Shown: positions 18,871 to 29,021 of the stretch, one piece after another | Layout of the letters: the number at the start of each line of letters is the position of its first letter | Position numbering within the stretch: position 1 is the stretch's first letter | Assembly: GCA_029007035.1 (NCBI GenBank) | Contig: JAQXHC010000044.1 | Location: 1-52,614 of the forward strand | Reading direction: 5' to 3' | Source of the DNA: Oscillospiraceae bacterium | GTDB taxonomy: Bacteria > Bacillota > Clostridia > Oscillospirales > Ruminococcaceae | Length of the DNA: 52,614 nucleotides | Notes under the pieces: generated by a model | Told to the model about the DNA's origin: nothing | The model's database searches: none | The model's input: the letters and a program-made list of their open reading frames with translations, nothing else | Made by a program: the position numbers and the translations under genes

Positions 18871-20259
18871 TTATTTCTGAATGTCGTCATCATTGAAAGG
18901 ATCGCCGCATTCAGCACAGAATTTAGGCGGATTATACGGATCCTGAGGCTCCCATCCGCACTTATCACACTTATACAGAGGAGCACCGGCAGGCTTTTTC
19001 GCGCCGCACTCAGCACAGAACTTGCCCTTGTTCACTGCTCCGCATGAACAGGTCCATCCGTCAGCGGAGGCTGCCGGTCTTGGCTTTCCACAGTTCGCAC
19101 AGAACTTTCCTGTATTTGACGTTCCGCATTCGCACTCCCACTCTGCCGCAGGCACGGGTTTTTCCTTGCCGCAGTTTGCACAGAACTTGCCGGTATTTGA
19201 TGTTCCGCAGGAACATTTCCACGAGTTTGCTGCCGCAGCTGCTGCATCCTGCTGTGCACTCATGTTGAAAAGATTCTGAGCATTGAGTCCACCTGCCTGC
19301 TGAGCCATATTAAGTCCCATAAAGCCCATCATTGCACCGCCGCTGTTGCCTGCTGCCTTGGTCATAGCCTCTGCCTGTGCTCCGACGAGAGTAGCCGCAG
19401 CATTGCCGGGATCGCGGTTCCATGCCATATCTTCGTATTTCTTGATTCTGTCCTCATCCTCTTTTGGAATCGTTACGGAATTAATTGCAACCGATACTAC
19501 GGTAATGCCTCTCTTTTCGTGCCATTTTGATGTAAGAGCCTCATTCATGGCATCGGAAATTTCAAGAGTATGTGCAGGGATTTCGTCATATCTTACACCT
19601 GCTGCTGAAAGCTTTGCAAATGCAGGCTGAAGTGCACTGAGGAACTCGCTCTTGAGCTGAGAATCAATTTCAGCACGGGTATAGTCTCTCTCAACATTGC
19701 CGCATACATTTGTGTAGAATAGTAATGGATCGGCAATTTTATAGGAATATACGCCGTTGCAGCGTACTCCGACTGTAAAGCTTCTCTTTATATCTTCATA
19801 GGAAACACGGAAAGGAACGGGATTCTGAGTGCCGAACTTATTATCGATAAGCTCCTTAGTGTTGAAGTAATAAACCCTCTGGTCCTTGCCGGTATCGCCG
19901 CCGTAGCCGATACGCTTGCCGATAGTTTTAAATGTCTGTTTGATACTATCCCCAAGATTGCCTGAGAAAATACTCGGCTCGCTTGACATATCATAAGTAT
20001 ATTCACCGGGAACTGCACAGATCTCAACTACCTGACCCTGGTCTACGATAATCATGCACTGACCGTCTGCAACAGCAATTCCGCTTCCATTGGTGATTAT
20101 ATTGTCGCTTCCCTTTGTGTTGGACGAACGTCCCGAAATTCTTTTGCTTCCTTTAACGACGATAACGTCCTTTGGAAGAGCGTCGCAGTAAAAAAATTCT
20201 TTCCACTGATCGGCGAGCGTACCGCCTGCCGCACCGAGTACAGCCTTAATGAGTCCCAT
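18871..20259 (-). CDS. SPFH-domain protein with four C-terminal zinc ribbons
   Basis: The 462-residue protein belongs to the bacterial SPFH/YdjI-like group (sometimes labelled virion core protein). The N-terminal about 300 residues form the SPFH part, including KEFFYCDALPKDVIVVKG and PVPFRVSYEDIKR. A Gly/Ala/Gln/Met-rich linker follows (about 300-340). The last 120 residues hold four CxC/CxxC...CxxC zinc ribbons, three of them near copies around the motif GKFCANCGK and the last with YKCDKCGW. No transmembrane helix is obvious. In B. subtilis the relative YdjI places a PspA-type protein at stressed membranes; no pspA is visible nearby, so that role is only suggested. GAAAGGAG precedes the ATG. 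Confidence 0.88.
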   Translation of the reverse strand: MGLIKAVLGAAGGTLADQWKEFFYCDALPKDVIVVKGSKRISGRSSNTKGSDNIITNGSGIAVADGQCMIIVDQGQVVEICAVPGEYTYDMSSEPSIFSGNLGDSIKQTFKTIGKRIGYGGDTGKDQRVYYFNTKELIDNKFGTQNPVPFRVSYEDIKRSFTVGVRCNGVYSYKIADPLLFYTNVCGNVERDYTRAEIDSQLKSEFLSALQPAFAKLSAAGVRYDEIPAHTLEISDAMNEALTSKWHEKRGITVVSVAINSVTIPKEDEDRIKKYEDMAWNRDPGNAAATLVGAQAEAMTKAAGNSGGAMMGFMGLNMAQQAGGLNAQNLFNMSAQQDAAAAAANSWKCSCGTSNTGKFCANCGKEKPVPAAEWECECGTSNTGKFCANCGKPRPAASADGWTCSCGAVNKGKFCAECGAKKPAGAPLYKCDKCGWEPQDPYNPPKFCAECGDPFNDDDIQK

Positions 20260-20383
20260 AACATTACTCCTTTCGGTTTTAAGCCGTATTATACTGAATT
20301 ACGCATAATGCCGACCTGCCGTTTACATTATTTTTCATGGTATTCGGCTGATTCCTTTGCGGAACATACAGCCGATTAACCAC

Positions 20384-20412
20384 ATTATAACATGTTTTTG
20401 TATAATTTGCAA
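20384..20412 (-). promoter_or_regulatory. Promoter of the SPFH gene
   Basis: On the minus strand TTGCAA (20412-20407), 17 bp and TATAAT (20389-20384). The leader to the start codon is about 115 nt. Confidence 0.75.
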
Positions 20413-20564
20413 TACCTTTTTTGAAAATTTAAAGCTATTGTATTATTTTTTGGGTAAGACGTACACAAACGAATAAAATAATAATCGTACGTTGAAGCAT
20501 TAAGATGACGATTTCCGATAACACCTGGTAAAATTATTTTATCTTATGTGCGGAAAATCAGGTA

Positions 20565-20593
20565 TTGACAAATATAATAAAGTGATGTAAAAT
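20565..20593 (+). promoter_or_regulatory. Promoter of secA
   Basis: TTGACA (20565-20570), 17 bp and TAAAAT (20588-20593). The expected transcription start near 20600 rules out the in-frame ATG at 20602 as the secA start. Confidence 0.8.
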
Positions 20594-20658
20594 AGTATTA
20601 TATGTACTTGTACTTTTTACTGGTGAAAATCCAGAATACTCAAAAAGGCGGTAAACAA

Positions 20659-23403
20659 ATGGGTTTTATTAACAGAATTTTTGGCTCATACAGCACTAAG
20701 GAACTTGCGCGTATCGAACCTATAAAGAATAAAGTTCTTGCTCTTGACGAGGAGTATCAGGCTCTATCCGACGCTGATTTAAAGGCAAAAACTCCTGAAT
20801 TCAAGGAGCGTCTCGAAAACGGCGAAACTCTTGATGATATCCTTCCCGAGGCACTTGCAACCGTCAGAGAGGCAGCTTGGAGAGTGCTTGAAAAGAAGCC
20901 GTATCCCGTTCAGATTATCGGTGCGATAGTACTTCATCAGGGACGTATTGCCGAGATGAGAACAGGTGAAGGTAAAACTCTTGTTGCCTGCGTTGCTTCA
21001 TATCTCAATGCGCTTTCCGGCAAAGGTGTTCATGTAGTTACCGTTAACGACTACCTCGCTAAGACTCAGGCAGAGGAAATGGGCAAGGTTCTGCGCTTCC
21101 TCGGTCTTACTGTCGGATGTATTCTTCACGGTCTCACCAATGAACAGCGCCGTGCCGCCTATAAATGCGATGTTACATACGCTACCAATAACGAACTCGG
21201 CTTCGACTACCTCCGCGACAACATGGTCATCCACAAAGAGGACAGGGTTCAGCGCGAACCGAATTTCGCCATAGTTGACGAGGTTGACTCAATCCTTATC
21301 GATGAAGCACGTACTCCGCTTATCATTTCCGGCAGAGGTGATAAGTCAACCGAGCTTTACTCAATCGTGGACAGATTTGCTAAAACTCTCACCCCTGCAA
21401 CCGTTGTCGAAATTGACGATAAGCAGGATCAGGATGAAATCAACGACACCGCAGACTACATTATTGATGAAAAAGCAAAAACCGCTACTATTACTCAGCG
21501 CGGTGTTAAAAAGGCAGAGCAGGTATTCAATGTAGAAAACCTGATGGATCCCGAAAACATGACTCTTCTTCACCATATCAATCAGGCTATCAAAGCTAAC
21601 GGTATTATGAAGAACGAAATCGACTATGTTGTTCAGGACGGCGAAGTAATAATCGTAGATGAATTTACCGGACGTCTTATGCTCGGACGCCGCTTTAACG
21701 ATGGTCTGCATCAGGCTATCGAAGCTAAAGAAGGTGTTAAGATCGCCCGTGAATCAAAAACTCTCGCGACAATCACCTTCCAGAATTTCTTCCGTCTTTA
21801 CACAAAGCTCTCCGGTATGACCGGTACGGCTATGACCGAAGAGGACGAGTTCAAGGAAATCTACAAGCTTGATGTTATCAGCATTCCAACAAACAAGCCC
21901 GTTATCCGTATCGACCACAACGACCAGATTTACAGCTCCGAAAAAGGCAAGTATCTTGCAATTATCGACAAAATCTGTGAGTGTCATGAAAAAGGTCAGC
22001 CTATCCTTGTAGGTACAATATCAATCGAAAAATCTGAGCTTCTTTCCGCAATGCTCAAAAGGAAAGGCGTTAAACATGAGGTTCTCAATGCCAAGCATCA
22101 CGCAAAGGAAGCTGAAATTGTTGCTCAGGCAGGTAAATACGGCGCTGTTACTATCGCCACCAACATGGCAGGACGTGGTACTGATATCATGCTCGGCGGT
22201 AATGCTGAGTTCCTCGCTAAGGCTGAAATGAGAAAGCGCGAAATCCCCGAAGAAATCATTACAGAAGCTATCGGATTTGCTGATACCGATAATCAGGAGA
22301 TCCTCGATGCAAGAAAACTCTATCGTGAGCTTTACGATAAATACAATGCAGAAGTAAAGGAAAAAGCTGTCAAGGTTAAAGAAGCGGGCGGACTTTATAT
22401 CCTCGGTACAGAGCGTCACGAGTCCAGACGTATCGATAATCAGCTCCGCGGACGTTCAGGACGTCAGGGAGACCCCGGCGAAAGCTGTTTCTTCCTTTCC
22501 GTGGAGGACGATCTTATGCGTATTTTCGCCGGTGACCGTCTTGAAAACCTTATGAAGAGCTTTAATGTTGAGGAAACACAGCCTATTGAAAGCAAAATGC
22601 TCACCAAAATTATCGAATCATCTCAGAAGAAGGTCGAGGGACGCAACTTCAGCATCAGAAAGAATGTACTTAACTACGATGATGTTATGAATACTCAGCG
22701 TGAGATCATCTACAAGCAGCGTTCACAGGTTCTTGATGGTGAAGATCTCCATGAGACGATTCTCAATATGATGACCGAGCTTATTTCTTCAACCGTTGAT
22801 AACTACCTTGTCGATGAGGACATCAAGGACGACTGGAATATCATCGGACTCAAGGAGCATTTCCTCGGATGGCTTATTACCTCTGACGATCTCAATTTTG
22901 AGGACGGTGAAATCGAAAACGTAACAAAGGCTGAAATCGTTGAGGCTCTTGATAAAAAAGCAAAGGATATTTACGCTGCCAAGGAAGAGGAGTATGGCGA
23001 GGCTGTTATCAGAGAGCTTGAACGTGTTATTCTCCTCAAAGTTGTTGACACTCGCTGGATGGCTCACATCGACGATATGGACGAACTCAAAAAAGGTATT
23101 TCGCTCCGCGCTTACGGTCAGAAGAACCCCGTTATCGAATACAGATACGAAGGCTTCGAGATGTTCGACGCTATGGTTGAGTCAATCAGAGAGGATACTG
23201 TTCGTATGCTCCTCACAGTTAAGCTTCAGAAGAATACTATGCCCGAACGTGAACAGGTTCAGAAGCCTGACGCTCCGAACGCAGGTTCAGGCGACGGAAG
23301 CTTCACAGAAGAAGCTCGCTCCAGAAAAATCGGCGATAACGATCCATGTCCGTGCGGAAGCGGCAAGAAATACAAAAAATGCTGCGGCATGAATAAAAAC
23401 TGA
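20659..23403 (+). CDS. secA: Preprotein translocase ATPase SecA
   Basis: SecA drives proteins through SecYEG. The 914-residue product shows the DEAD-motor Walker [12 protein letters not shown], Walker [13 protein letters not shown], the second motor [25 protein letters not shown], and the C-terminal zinc-binding tail [16 protein letters not shown]. Length is typical. The start at 20659 has AAGGCGG 7 bp upstream and begins [10 protein letters not shown]; the extra 19 residues of the longer frame are excluded by the promoter position. It would serve the export of the GH25 and GH5 enzymes in this window. Confidence 0.98.
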   Translation: MGFINRIFGSYSTKELARIEPIKNKVLALDEEYQALSDADLKAKTPEFKERLENGETLDDILPEALATVREAAWRVLEKKPYPVQIIGAIVLHQGRIAEMRTGEGKTLVACVASYLNALSGKGVHVVTVNDYLAKTQAEEMGKVLRFLGLTVGCILHGLTNEQRRAAYKCDVTYATNNELGFDYLRDNMVIHKEDRVQREPNFAIVDEVDSILIDEARTPLIISGRGDKSTELYSIVDRFAKTLTPATVVEIDDKQDQDEINDTADYIIDEKAKTATITQRGVKKAEQVFNVENLMDPENMTLLHHINQAIKANGIMKNEIDYVVQDGEVIIVDEFTGRLMLGRRFNDGLHQAIEAKEGVKIARESKTLATITFQNFFRLYTKLSGMTGTAMTEEDEFKEIYKLDVISIPTNKPVIRIDHNDQIYSSEKGKYLAIIDKICECHEKGQPILVGTISIEKSELLSAMLKRKGVKHEVLNAKHHAKEAEIVAQAGKYGAVTIATNMAGRGTDIMLGGNAEFLAKAEMRKREIPEEIITEAIGFADTDNQEILDARKLYRELYDKYNAEVKEKAVKVKEAGGLYILGTERHESRRIDNQLRGRSGRQGDPGESCFFLSVEDDLMRIFAGDRLENLMKSFNVEETQPIESKMLTKIIESSQKKVEGRNFSIRKNVLNYDDVMNTQREIIYKQRSQVLDGEDLHETILNMMTELISSTVDNYLVDEDIKDDWNIIGLKEHFLGWLITSDDLNFEDGEIENVTKAEIVEALDKKAKDIYAAKEEEYGEAVIRELERVILLKVVDTRWMAHIDDMDELKKGISLRAYGQKNPVIEYRYEGFEMFDAMVESIREDTVRMLLTVKLQKNTMPEREQVQKPDAPNAGSGDGSFTEEARSRKIGDNDPCPCGSGKKYKKCCGMNKN

Positions 23404-23410
23404 TAGTATT

Positions 23411-23438
23411 CACCCTGCCCTTTCGGCAGGGTGTTTCG
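23411..23438 (+). terminator. Hairpin after secA
   Basis: A perfect 9-bp GC-rich stem (23411-23419 with 23425-23433) with a 5-nt loop is followed only by TTT, so termination may be partial. Confidence 0.6.
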
Positions 23439-23503
23439 GTAAAAGAGACACCAGGCATCGGAAAATCGCGAAAATCGCATTATATTATAATTGAGGTAAC
23501 GAC

Positions 23504-24256
23504 ATGAGCGGATATAATGTTTTTGCTCGTTTTTACGACGAACTCACAGCTAATATTGACTATAAAACTCGCGCAGAGTATTTTCATGAAATAATCGGCA
23601 GATTCAAAAGCACCAGCGGCAATATTCTCCTCGATCTCGCCTGCGGCACAGGAAGCATCTCCGAACAGATGGCTCGTCTTGGCTATGACGTTATCGGCGT
23701 CGACTATTCACAGGAAATGCTCGGCATCGCTATTGAAAAGAAATTTGAGAGCGGTCTGCCAATTCAGTACCTGTGTCAGGATATGCGGAATATAGATATG
23801 TTCGGTACAGTCGATGTTACATTGTGCGCCCTTGACAGCATCAATCATCTCAGCTCCGCCAACGATGTAAAAAAAGTTTTTGAGCGCGTACATCTTTTTG
23901 CTGAGCCTGATGGACTGTTCATTTTTGATGTTAATACGCCATATAAGCACCGCAGGATTCTTGCGAATAATACCTTTACATACGAAACCGACGGAGTATA
24001 CTGCGTCTGGGAAAATTCGCTCAATCCCGACACCGATGAAGTCAGCATGAATCTCGAATTCTTCGTGCCGGACGAGAACGGTCTGTACTCACGCAGTACC
24101 GAACGCTTCAGCGAAAAGGCGTACCCGTCAGAGCTGATCGAAAAGCTGCTTACAGAATGTGGATTTGAAATTCTTGCCGTATACGGAGACGATACCTTTG
24201 CCCCACCGACCGATACGTCCCAGCGCATCATTTATGCCGCACGGACTATAAAATAG
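23504..24256 (+). CDS. Class I SAM-dependent methyltransferase
   Basis: The 250-residue protein has the Rossmann SAM site: motif I LLDLACGTGSISEQMA, the acidic end of strand 2 in VIGVDYS, and motif II/III around VDVTLCALDSINHL. The YNVFARFYDELTANIDY opening is common to small-molecule or tRNA-type methyltransferases of Firmicutes. The substrate is not identifiable. TTGAGG lies 8-10 bp upstream of the ATG. It sits between secA and hslO, about 100 bp after the secA stop. Confidence 0.9.
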   Translation: MSGYNVFARFYDELTANIDYKTRAEYFHEIIGRFKSTSGNILLDLACGTGSISEQMARLGYDVIGVDYSQEMLGIAIEKKFESGLPIQYLCQDMRNIDMFGTVDVTLCALDSINHLSSANDVKKVFERVHLFAEPDGLFIFDVNTPYKHRRILANNTFTYETDGVYCVWENSLNPDTDEVSMNLEFFVPDENGLYSRSTERFSEKAYPSELIEKLLTECGFEILAVYGDDTFAPPTDTSQRIIYAARTIK

Positions 24257-24342
24257 TGTACTTGAATGAAATCAAAAAGCTCTATCATTTTAATTGTATA
24301 CCAGATCTGAATTTGTCCGGTATAAATAAACAGGAGGAAATT

Positions 24343-25221
24343 ATGGGAAAGCTACACAGAGTTATCACCGCAGACGGCTCGGCATTTGCAGCCGTACTCG
24401 ACGCTAAGGATATTATTTCGGAAATGGAGAAAATTCACAAGACCTCCGCTGTTGTCACAGCAGGACTCGGACGGCTTACCATTGCCGCTTCGCTAATGGG
24501 CTATATGCTCAAAGGTGAAGATGACAGCATTACTCTCCGTGTTGACGCAGATGGTCCGACAGGACTTCTCACAGCTGTTTCCGACAGCCGCGGAAACGTA
24601 AAAAGCAGCGTTTCCAATCCGATTGTAGAAATACCGTTGAACAGCAAAGGAAAGCTTGACGTTTCCGGAGCTGTGGGCAAGGACGGCACACTCTCGGTAG
24701 TCAGAGATCTGGGTCTTAAAGAGCCGTATGTAGGAGTTATTCCACTCGTTTCAGGAGAAATCGCTGAGGACATTGCTAATTACTATGCTTCCAGTGAGCA
24801 GATTCCAACCGTTTGCAGTCTTGGAGTTCTCGTGGACACCGATCTTTCCGTCAAGGCAGCAGGAGGATTTCTGATCCAGCTGCTACCTTTTGCTGACGAA
24901 AAGTGCATTGATATAATCGAAAAAAACGTAGCTGCCGCTCCTCCGGTTTCAGCGATGCTTAACGAAGGCAGAACCCCCGAGGAAATTGCAAATATGCTCC
25001 TTGACGGTCTGAATCCGGAACCGCTTGACTCCGCCAATCCTGTCTATAAATGCGATTGCAGCCGTCAACGAACCGAACGTATTCTCGTAAGTCTCGGAAT
25101 AAAGGAATTATCCGACATCGCGGCAGAGGGTAAGGATATTACCGTTGACTGTCATTTCTGCGGTAAGAGATACGATTTTACTCCCGATGAAATTATAAAA
25201 CTCAGGGATTCTGCAAAGTGA
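24343..25221 (+). CDS. hslO: Redox-regulated chaperone Hsp33
   Basis: Hsp33 is a holdase switched on by oxidation. The 292-residue protein carries the C-terminal zinc switch: CDC near residue 237 and CHFCGKRY near 270, giving the family CxC...CxxC pattern. The N-terminal domain has HKTSAVVTAGLGRL and ITLRVDADGPTGLL. The frame is open to a GTG at 24256, but CAGGAGG stands 5-6 bp before the ATG at 24343 and the protein then begins at the family position. Confidence 0.96.
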   Translation: MGKLHRVITADGSAFAAVLDAKDIISEMEKIHKTSAVVTAGLGRLTIAASLMGYMLKGEDDSITLRVDADGPTGLLTAVSDSRGNVKSSVSNPIVEIPLNSKGKLDVSGAVGKDGTLSVVRDLGLKEPYVGVIPLVSGEIAEDIANYYASSEQIPTVCSLGVLVDTDLSVKAAGGFLIQLLPFADEKCIDIIEKNVAAAPPVSAMLNEGRTPEEIANMLLDGLNPEPLDSANPVYKCDCSRQRTERILVSLGIKELSDIAAEGKDITVDCHFCGKRYDFTPDEIIKLRDSAK

Positions 25222-25236
25222 ATTATCAATGTATCC

Positions 25237-25272
25237 AAAAGGGGACAAAATATTTTTGTCTCCTTTTTTATG
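25237..25272 (+). terminator. Terminator after hslO
   Basis: An A-rich/GGGGAC stem (about 25237-25250) pairs with GTCTCC and a T run (about 25254-25268), with one G-U pair, ending in TTTTTT. Confidence 0.85.
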
Positions 25273-25345
25273 AGCGCTTTTATTTGGTTAAAAAAAGAAA
25301 ATATTCTAAAAATGCAAAAAAACAGTAGAAAAAATTTTCATAATA

Positions 25346-25354
25346 TGTTATAAT
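25346..25354 (+). promoter_or_regulatory. Extended -10 promoter of the decarboxylase operon
   Basis: TGTTATAAT (25346-25354) is an extended -10 element with no good -35. A leader of about 115 nt follows, with a weak hairpin (25363-25367 with 25375-25379). Confidence 0.6.
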
Positions 25355-25473
25355 AGATGCAAAAGTGTTTTTTGCACTTATGTTGAAAGCATTCGTTTGA
25401 ATTGCTTATCTGTTTTAATTTCAATTATAAGGTCGTTTATTTAGCGACTCAGTGAAAGGAATGGTTATACAAT

Positions 25474-26871
25474 ATGAGAAAGGTTCAGTTAACCGAAACC
25501 GTTTTGCGTGACGCCAACCAATCCCTTATGGCAACTCGTCTTCCATATAAGGATTACGAGGGAATTCTCGCCGATATGGACAAGGCAGGCTACTACTCTA
25601 TCGAGTGCTGGGGCGGCGCAACCTTTGACTCCTGTTTGAGGTATCTCGGAGAGGATCCATGGGAACGTCTTAGAAATCTCAGAAAAAATCTCCCCAACAG
25701 CAAGCTGCAGATGCTCCTTAGAGGTCAGAACCTCCTCGGCTACAAGCACTATCACGACGACGTTGTTGAAAAATTTATTGAGTTGTCAATCAAGAACGGA
25801 ATTGATATCATCCGTATCTTCGATGCTCTGAACGACTTCCGCAACCTTGAAACAGCTCTCAGTGCTACAATGAAATATGCTACTCCGAATACAATCGCTT
25901 CGGGCTGTATTTCATATACTCAGAGCCCCGTCCACACAGTTGACAAGTACATCGAAATGTGCCGCGAACTGAAGAGAATGGGCTTCCAGACTATATGCCT
26001 TAAAGATATGGCAGGTACGATGTCTCCATATGAGGCAGAGCACCTCATCAAAGGAATCAAGGACGCTGTAGGCGATATACCTCTTATCCTCCATACACAT
26101 TGTACAACCGGCATGGCTTACATGACCATCACAAAGGCTATCGAATCGGGCATCGACATTATTGATACCGCAACTTCGTGCTTCTCTGGCGGTACTTCTC
26201 AGCCTGCAACTGAGACAATGTTCTATGCTTTCCAGCAGTATGGAATAGACTGCGGTCTTGACGAGGAAAAAATCAATAAGATAAATGATTTCTTCAAGCC
26301 AGTTAAGCAGAAATACATCGACAACGGTCAGCTCAATCCCAAGAGCCTTGCAACCGATTCTCAGGCTCTTGTTTATAAAGTTCCGGGCGGTATGCTGTCG
26401 AATATGATTGCAAACCTCACCGATATGAAAGCTATGGATAAGTTTGATGCAGCTCTCGCAGAAATCCCGAATGTAAGAAAAGATCTCGGTTATCCGCCCC
26501 TTGTAACTCCCCTTTCACAAATGGTCGGAAATCAGGCCGTTACCAATGTTCTTGTCGGTGAGCGCTACAAGAATATTTCCAAGGAAGTAAAAAACTATAT
26601 CAAGGGCGAATACGGTACTGCTCCCGCTCCTATCAGTGAAGAGCTTAAAGCAAAGGTTCTTGGCGATAACGCTCCTGTTGACTGCCGAATCGAGGATCAG
26701 AAGCGCACCGGAGAGGACTTTGAAGCGGCAAAGGATGCTCTCGGCAGTCTTGCACGCTCCGAAGAGGACATCATGAGTTATATCTGCTATCCCGACCAGA
26801 CAATGAAGTTCCTCAAGGCTCGCAAGGAAAAGGAAGAAAATGAAGCAGTATACACCATTGAGGAAATATAA
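25474..26871 (+). CDS. oadA: Oxaloacetate decarboxylase alpha subunit (carboxyltransferase)
   Basis: This subunit transfers the carboxyl group of oxaloacetate to the biotin carrier. The 465-residue product has the HMGL-like TIM-barrel metal site (LRDANQS at 12-18, LHTHCTTG) and the carbamylation Lys region CLKDMAGT, followed by the conserved PYC-type C-terminal region. It ends before any biotin domain; the carrier is encoded separately at 27294. AAAGGAATG lies upstream. It leads a four-gene operon (alpha, gamma, biotin, beta) with gaps of 2-12 bp. The PycB/OadA type and the beta pump favour oxaloacetate over methylmalonyl-CoA as substrate. Confidence 0.93.
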   Translation: MRKVQLTETVLRDANQSLMATRLPYKDYEGILADMDKAGYYSIECWGGATFDSCLRYLGEDPWERLRNLRKNLPNSKLQMLLRGQNLLGYKHYHDDVVEKFIELSIKNGIDIIRIFDALNDFRNLETALSATMKYATPNTIASGCISYTQSPVHTVDKYIEMCRELKRMGFQTICLKDMAGTMSPYEAEHLIKGIKDAVGDIPLILHTHCTTGMAYMTITKAIESGIDIIDTATSCFSGGTSQPATETMFYAFQQYGIDCGLDEEKINKINDFFKPVKQKYIDNGQLNPKSLATDSQALVYKVPGGMLSNMIANLTDMKAMDKFDAALAEIPNVRKDLGYPPLVTPLSQMVGNQAVTNVLVGERYKNISKEVKNYIKGEYGTAPAPISEELKAKVLGDNAPVDCRIEDQKRTGEDFEAAKDALGSLARSEEDIMSYICYPDQTMKFLKARKEKEENEAVYTIEEI

Positions 26872-26883
26872 GGAGGCTGCAGA

Positions 26884-27291
26884 ATGTTCAGTAATATCGC
26901 ATTAGCTGCCGCAAACAGCGCATCGGGCGAAAAAATCAGCATCTCCGAAGCTGCGGCTACTGCCATTTTCGGATATGCAGTTGTATTTTTCGGTCTGATT
27001 ATTCTTATGATTGTGCTGTATATATTAGCCGCAATCTTCAAGAAAAGGAACGCTGCTGCTAAGGCGGCTGCTTTAAAGAATACTGCCGCAAAATCAGCTT
27101 CACAGGCTGATGTGGAAGAAGCTTCGGCTCCTGCACCGGCTCAGGCAAAACTTGCACCGGGTTCCGCAGGTCATGTCAAGCTCTATGACGTTCCCGACAA
27201 GGAGGCTGCAATGATTATGGCTATCGTTGCAGATAAACTGCAGACTCCTTTGAACGAGCTGCGTTTCATTTCTATCAAGGAGGTTAAATAA
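26884..27291 (+). CDS. Sodium pump decarboxylase gamma subunit (OadG family)
   Basis: This 135-residue protein has one transmembrane helix at about 35-58 (GYAVVFFGLIILMIVLYIL), then a basic and Ala-rich cytoplasmic tail. OadG subunits hold the alpha and beta subunits together at the membrane. The C-terminal part, including AAMIMAIVADKL, resembles the extended OadG tails of Firmicutes. AAGGAGG lies 8 bp before the ATG. The family is loosely conserved, so context carries much of the call. Confidence 0.82.
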   Translation: MFSNIALAAANSASGEKISISEAAATAIFGYAVVFFGLIILMIVLYILAAIFKKRNAAAKAAALKNTAAKSASQADVEEASAPAPAQAKLAPGSAGHVKLYDVPDKEAAMIMAIVADKLQTPLNELRFISIKEVK

Positions 27292-27293
27292 TT

Positions 27294-27695
27294 ATGAAAT
27301 ATAAAGTTACTCTCAAAGGTAAAACCTACGAGGTTGAAGTTGAAAAGGGCAAGGCTGTCCTTCTTGATGAGTATGAAGCTCTTGCTCCTACTCAGACTGC
27401 TCCTGCCGCTCCGGCTGCCGCTGCTCCTTCACCTGCAGCCGCTGCACCGGCTGCCGCTCCGGCACCTGCCGCTCTTGCTGCAGGCGAAACCGTTAACGCA
27501 CCTATGCCCGGCAACATTCTCAGAGTCGACGTAAAGGAAGGCGATAAGGTTAAAGCAGGTCAGATTCTTATTATCCTCGAGGCAATGAAAATGGAGAACG
27601 AAATAGTTGCTCCTAAGGACGCGACCGTTGTTCAGGTTGCAACAAGCAAGGGCGCTGTTGTTGAAACAGGTACTCCTCTGATTGTTCTTGCATAA
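27294..27695 (+). CDS. Biotin carboxyl carrier protein of the decarboxylase
   Basis: The 133-residue product has a short N-terminal strand region, a 45-residue Ala/Pro linker (about 38-75) and a biotinyl domain with the EAMKMEN motif; the Lys of AMKM is the biotin site. It shuttles CO2 from the alpha to the beta subunit. It starts 2 bp after the gamma gene, whose end contains its GGAGG site. Splitting the carrier off OadA is common in Clostridia. No biotin ligase is in the window. Confidence 0.94.
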   Translation: MKYKVTLKGKTYEVEVEKGKAVLLDEYEALAPTQTAPAAPAAAAPSPAAAAPAAAPAPAALAAGETVNAPMPGNILRVDVKEGDKVKAGQILIILEAMKMENEIVAPKDATVVQVATSKGAVVETGTPLIVLA

Positions 27696-27707
27696 GGAGG
27701 CTGAAAG

Positions 27708-28937
27708 ATGGATATTCTTGAAACCCTTAGCAAGCTCTGGAACGACTCGGGCTTTGCAAGCTTCTTTGCCGACGGCGGTTGGAAGAATCTTGTTATGATC
27801 GGCATTGCCTGTGTTCTTCTTTATCTTGGTATAGTTAAGAAATTTGAACCGCTGCTCCTCGTGGGAATCGCATTCGGCTGTCTCCTCGTTAACGTATCTA
27901 ATTTCTTCCTCGACGGTACAAGTTCATCGGAGGCTCTTTATCACCCCGAACTGTGGGACGCTTTCCTTGACCACGACAGCGAATTTTATCACAGCTATGG
28001 TCATGTTATGTCTAACGGAGGCTTCCTCGATATACTTTATATCGGCGTTAAGGCGGGTCTTTATCCGTCACTGATTTTCCTCGGTGTAGGCGCAATGACT
28101 GATTTCGGTCCGCTTATCGCAAGACCTAACAGTCTTCTTCTTGGTGCGGCTGCTCAGATGGGTGTATTCCTCGCCTACTTCGGAGCTGTTTGCCTTGGAT
28201 TTACAGGCAATCAGGCTGCTTCAATCGGCATTATCGGCGGAGCTGACGGTCCTACTGCAATTTTCCTCACAACAAGACTCGCACCTGAGCTTCTCGGACC
28301 TATCGCTATCGCAGCATACTCATATATGGCACTCATTCCTATGATTCAGCCTTTCTTTATGCGTCTGCTTACAACAGAGAAAGAACGTAAAATCAAAATG
28401 GAACAGAGCCGTGAGGTATCAAAGACCGAAAAAATTCTCTTCCCGATTATTGTTTCAATATTCGTAATTCTGCTTCTCCCCTCAACAGCTCCGCTGGTAG
28501 GCTGTCTCATGCTCGGTAACCTCTGGAGAGAGTGCGGCGTTACTGCAAGACTTTCAGATACTGTTCAGAATGCACTTATGAACATCGTTACCGTATTCCT
28601 CGGAATTTCCGTAGGTGCGACTACCGTTGCTTCTAAGTTCCTTTCATTCGAGACTCTCAAAATAATCGCTCTCGGACTTACTGCATTCTGCTTCTCTACT
28701 GTCGGTGGACTTATCGTCGGCAAGATCATGTGCAAGCTTTCAGGCGGAAAGATCAATCCGCTTATCGGTTCGGCAGGCGTTTCAGCAGTTCCAATGGCTG
28801 CACGTGTATCGCAGATTGAAGGTCAGAAAGCAAATCCCACAAACTTCCTTCTCATGCACGCTATGGGTCCGAATGTTGCGGGTGTTATCGGTTCGGCTAT
28901 TGCAGCAGGATTCCTCCTCGCTGTTTACGGCGGCTAA
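27708..28937 (+). CDS. oadB: Sodium-translocating decarboxylase beta subunit
   Basis: This 409-residue integral membrane protein decarboxylates carboxybiotin and exports Na+. About ten hydrophobic segments are visible. The family motif GGADGPTAIFLT lies near residue 178 and the SAVPMAARV and NFLLMHAMGPNVAG motifs lie near the end. AAGGAGG precedes the ATG. It is the last gene of the operon and ends at a strong bidirectional terminator. The resulting Na+ gradient can power uptake or flagellar/ATPase work. Confidence 0.96.
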   Translation: MDILETLSKLWNDSGFASFFADGGWKNLVMIGIACVLLYLGIVKKFEPLLLVGIAFGCLLVNVSNFFLDGTSSSEALYHPELWDAFLDHDSEFYHSYGHVMSNGGFLDILYIGVKAGLYPSLIFLGVGAMTDFGPLIARPNSLLLGAAAQMGVFLAYFGAVCLGFTGNQAASIGIIGGADGPTAIFLTTRLAPELLGPIAIAAYSYMALIPMIQPFFMRLLTTEKERKIKMEQSREVSKTEKILFPIIVSIFVILLLPSTAPLVGCLMLGNLWRECGVTARLSDTVQNALMNIVTVFLGISVGATTVASKFLSFETLKIIALGLTAFCFSTVGGLIVGKIMCKLSGGKINPLIGSAGVSAVPMAARVSQIEGQKANPTNFLLMHAMGPNVAGVIGSAIAAGFLLAVYGG

Positions 28938-28956
28938 TGATATTTAAAGCATAATA

Positions 28957-28994
28957 AAATCGGACGACATTTAACCATGTCGTCCGATTTTTAT
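28957..28994 (+). terminator. Bidirectional terminator after oadB
   Basis: A perfect 14-bp stem (28957-28970 with 28977-28990) and 6-nt loop with A's before and T's after. It also faces the converging DUF5662 gene. Confidence 0.93.
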
Positions 28995-29021
28995 ACTTTA
29001 TTTCGAGCACCGACGATGAAG

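Larger units (their letters stand above)
20260..20658. other. Divergent intergenic region between the SPFH gene and secA
   Basis: This 399-bp gap holds two outward-facing promoters (20384-20412 minus, 20565-20593 plus), and an SPFH leader with a 7-bp inverted repeat (20344-20350 with 20369-20375). The central 20420-20560 is AT-rich and I see no gene or RNA motif in it. Confidence 0.6.

Noticed and set aside
19030-19260. Repeated DNA blocks resembling a short CRISPR or tandem repeat
   Set aside because: They are the coding copies of the zinc ribbons in the SPFH protein; unit and codon phase follow the protein, and there are no unique spacers or cas genes.
20602-20658. A 19-residue N-terminal extension of SecA
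   Set aside because: The start codon would lie at the predicted transcription start, and AAGGCGG supports 20659.
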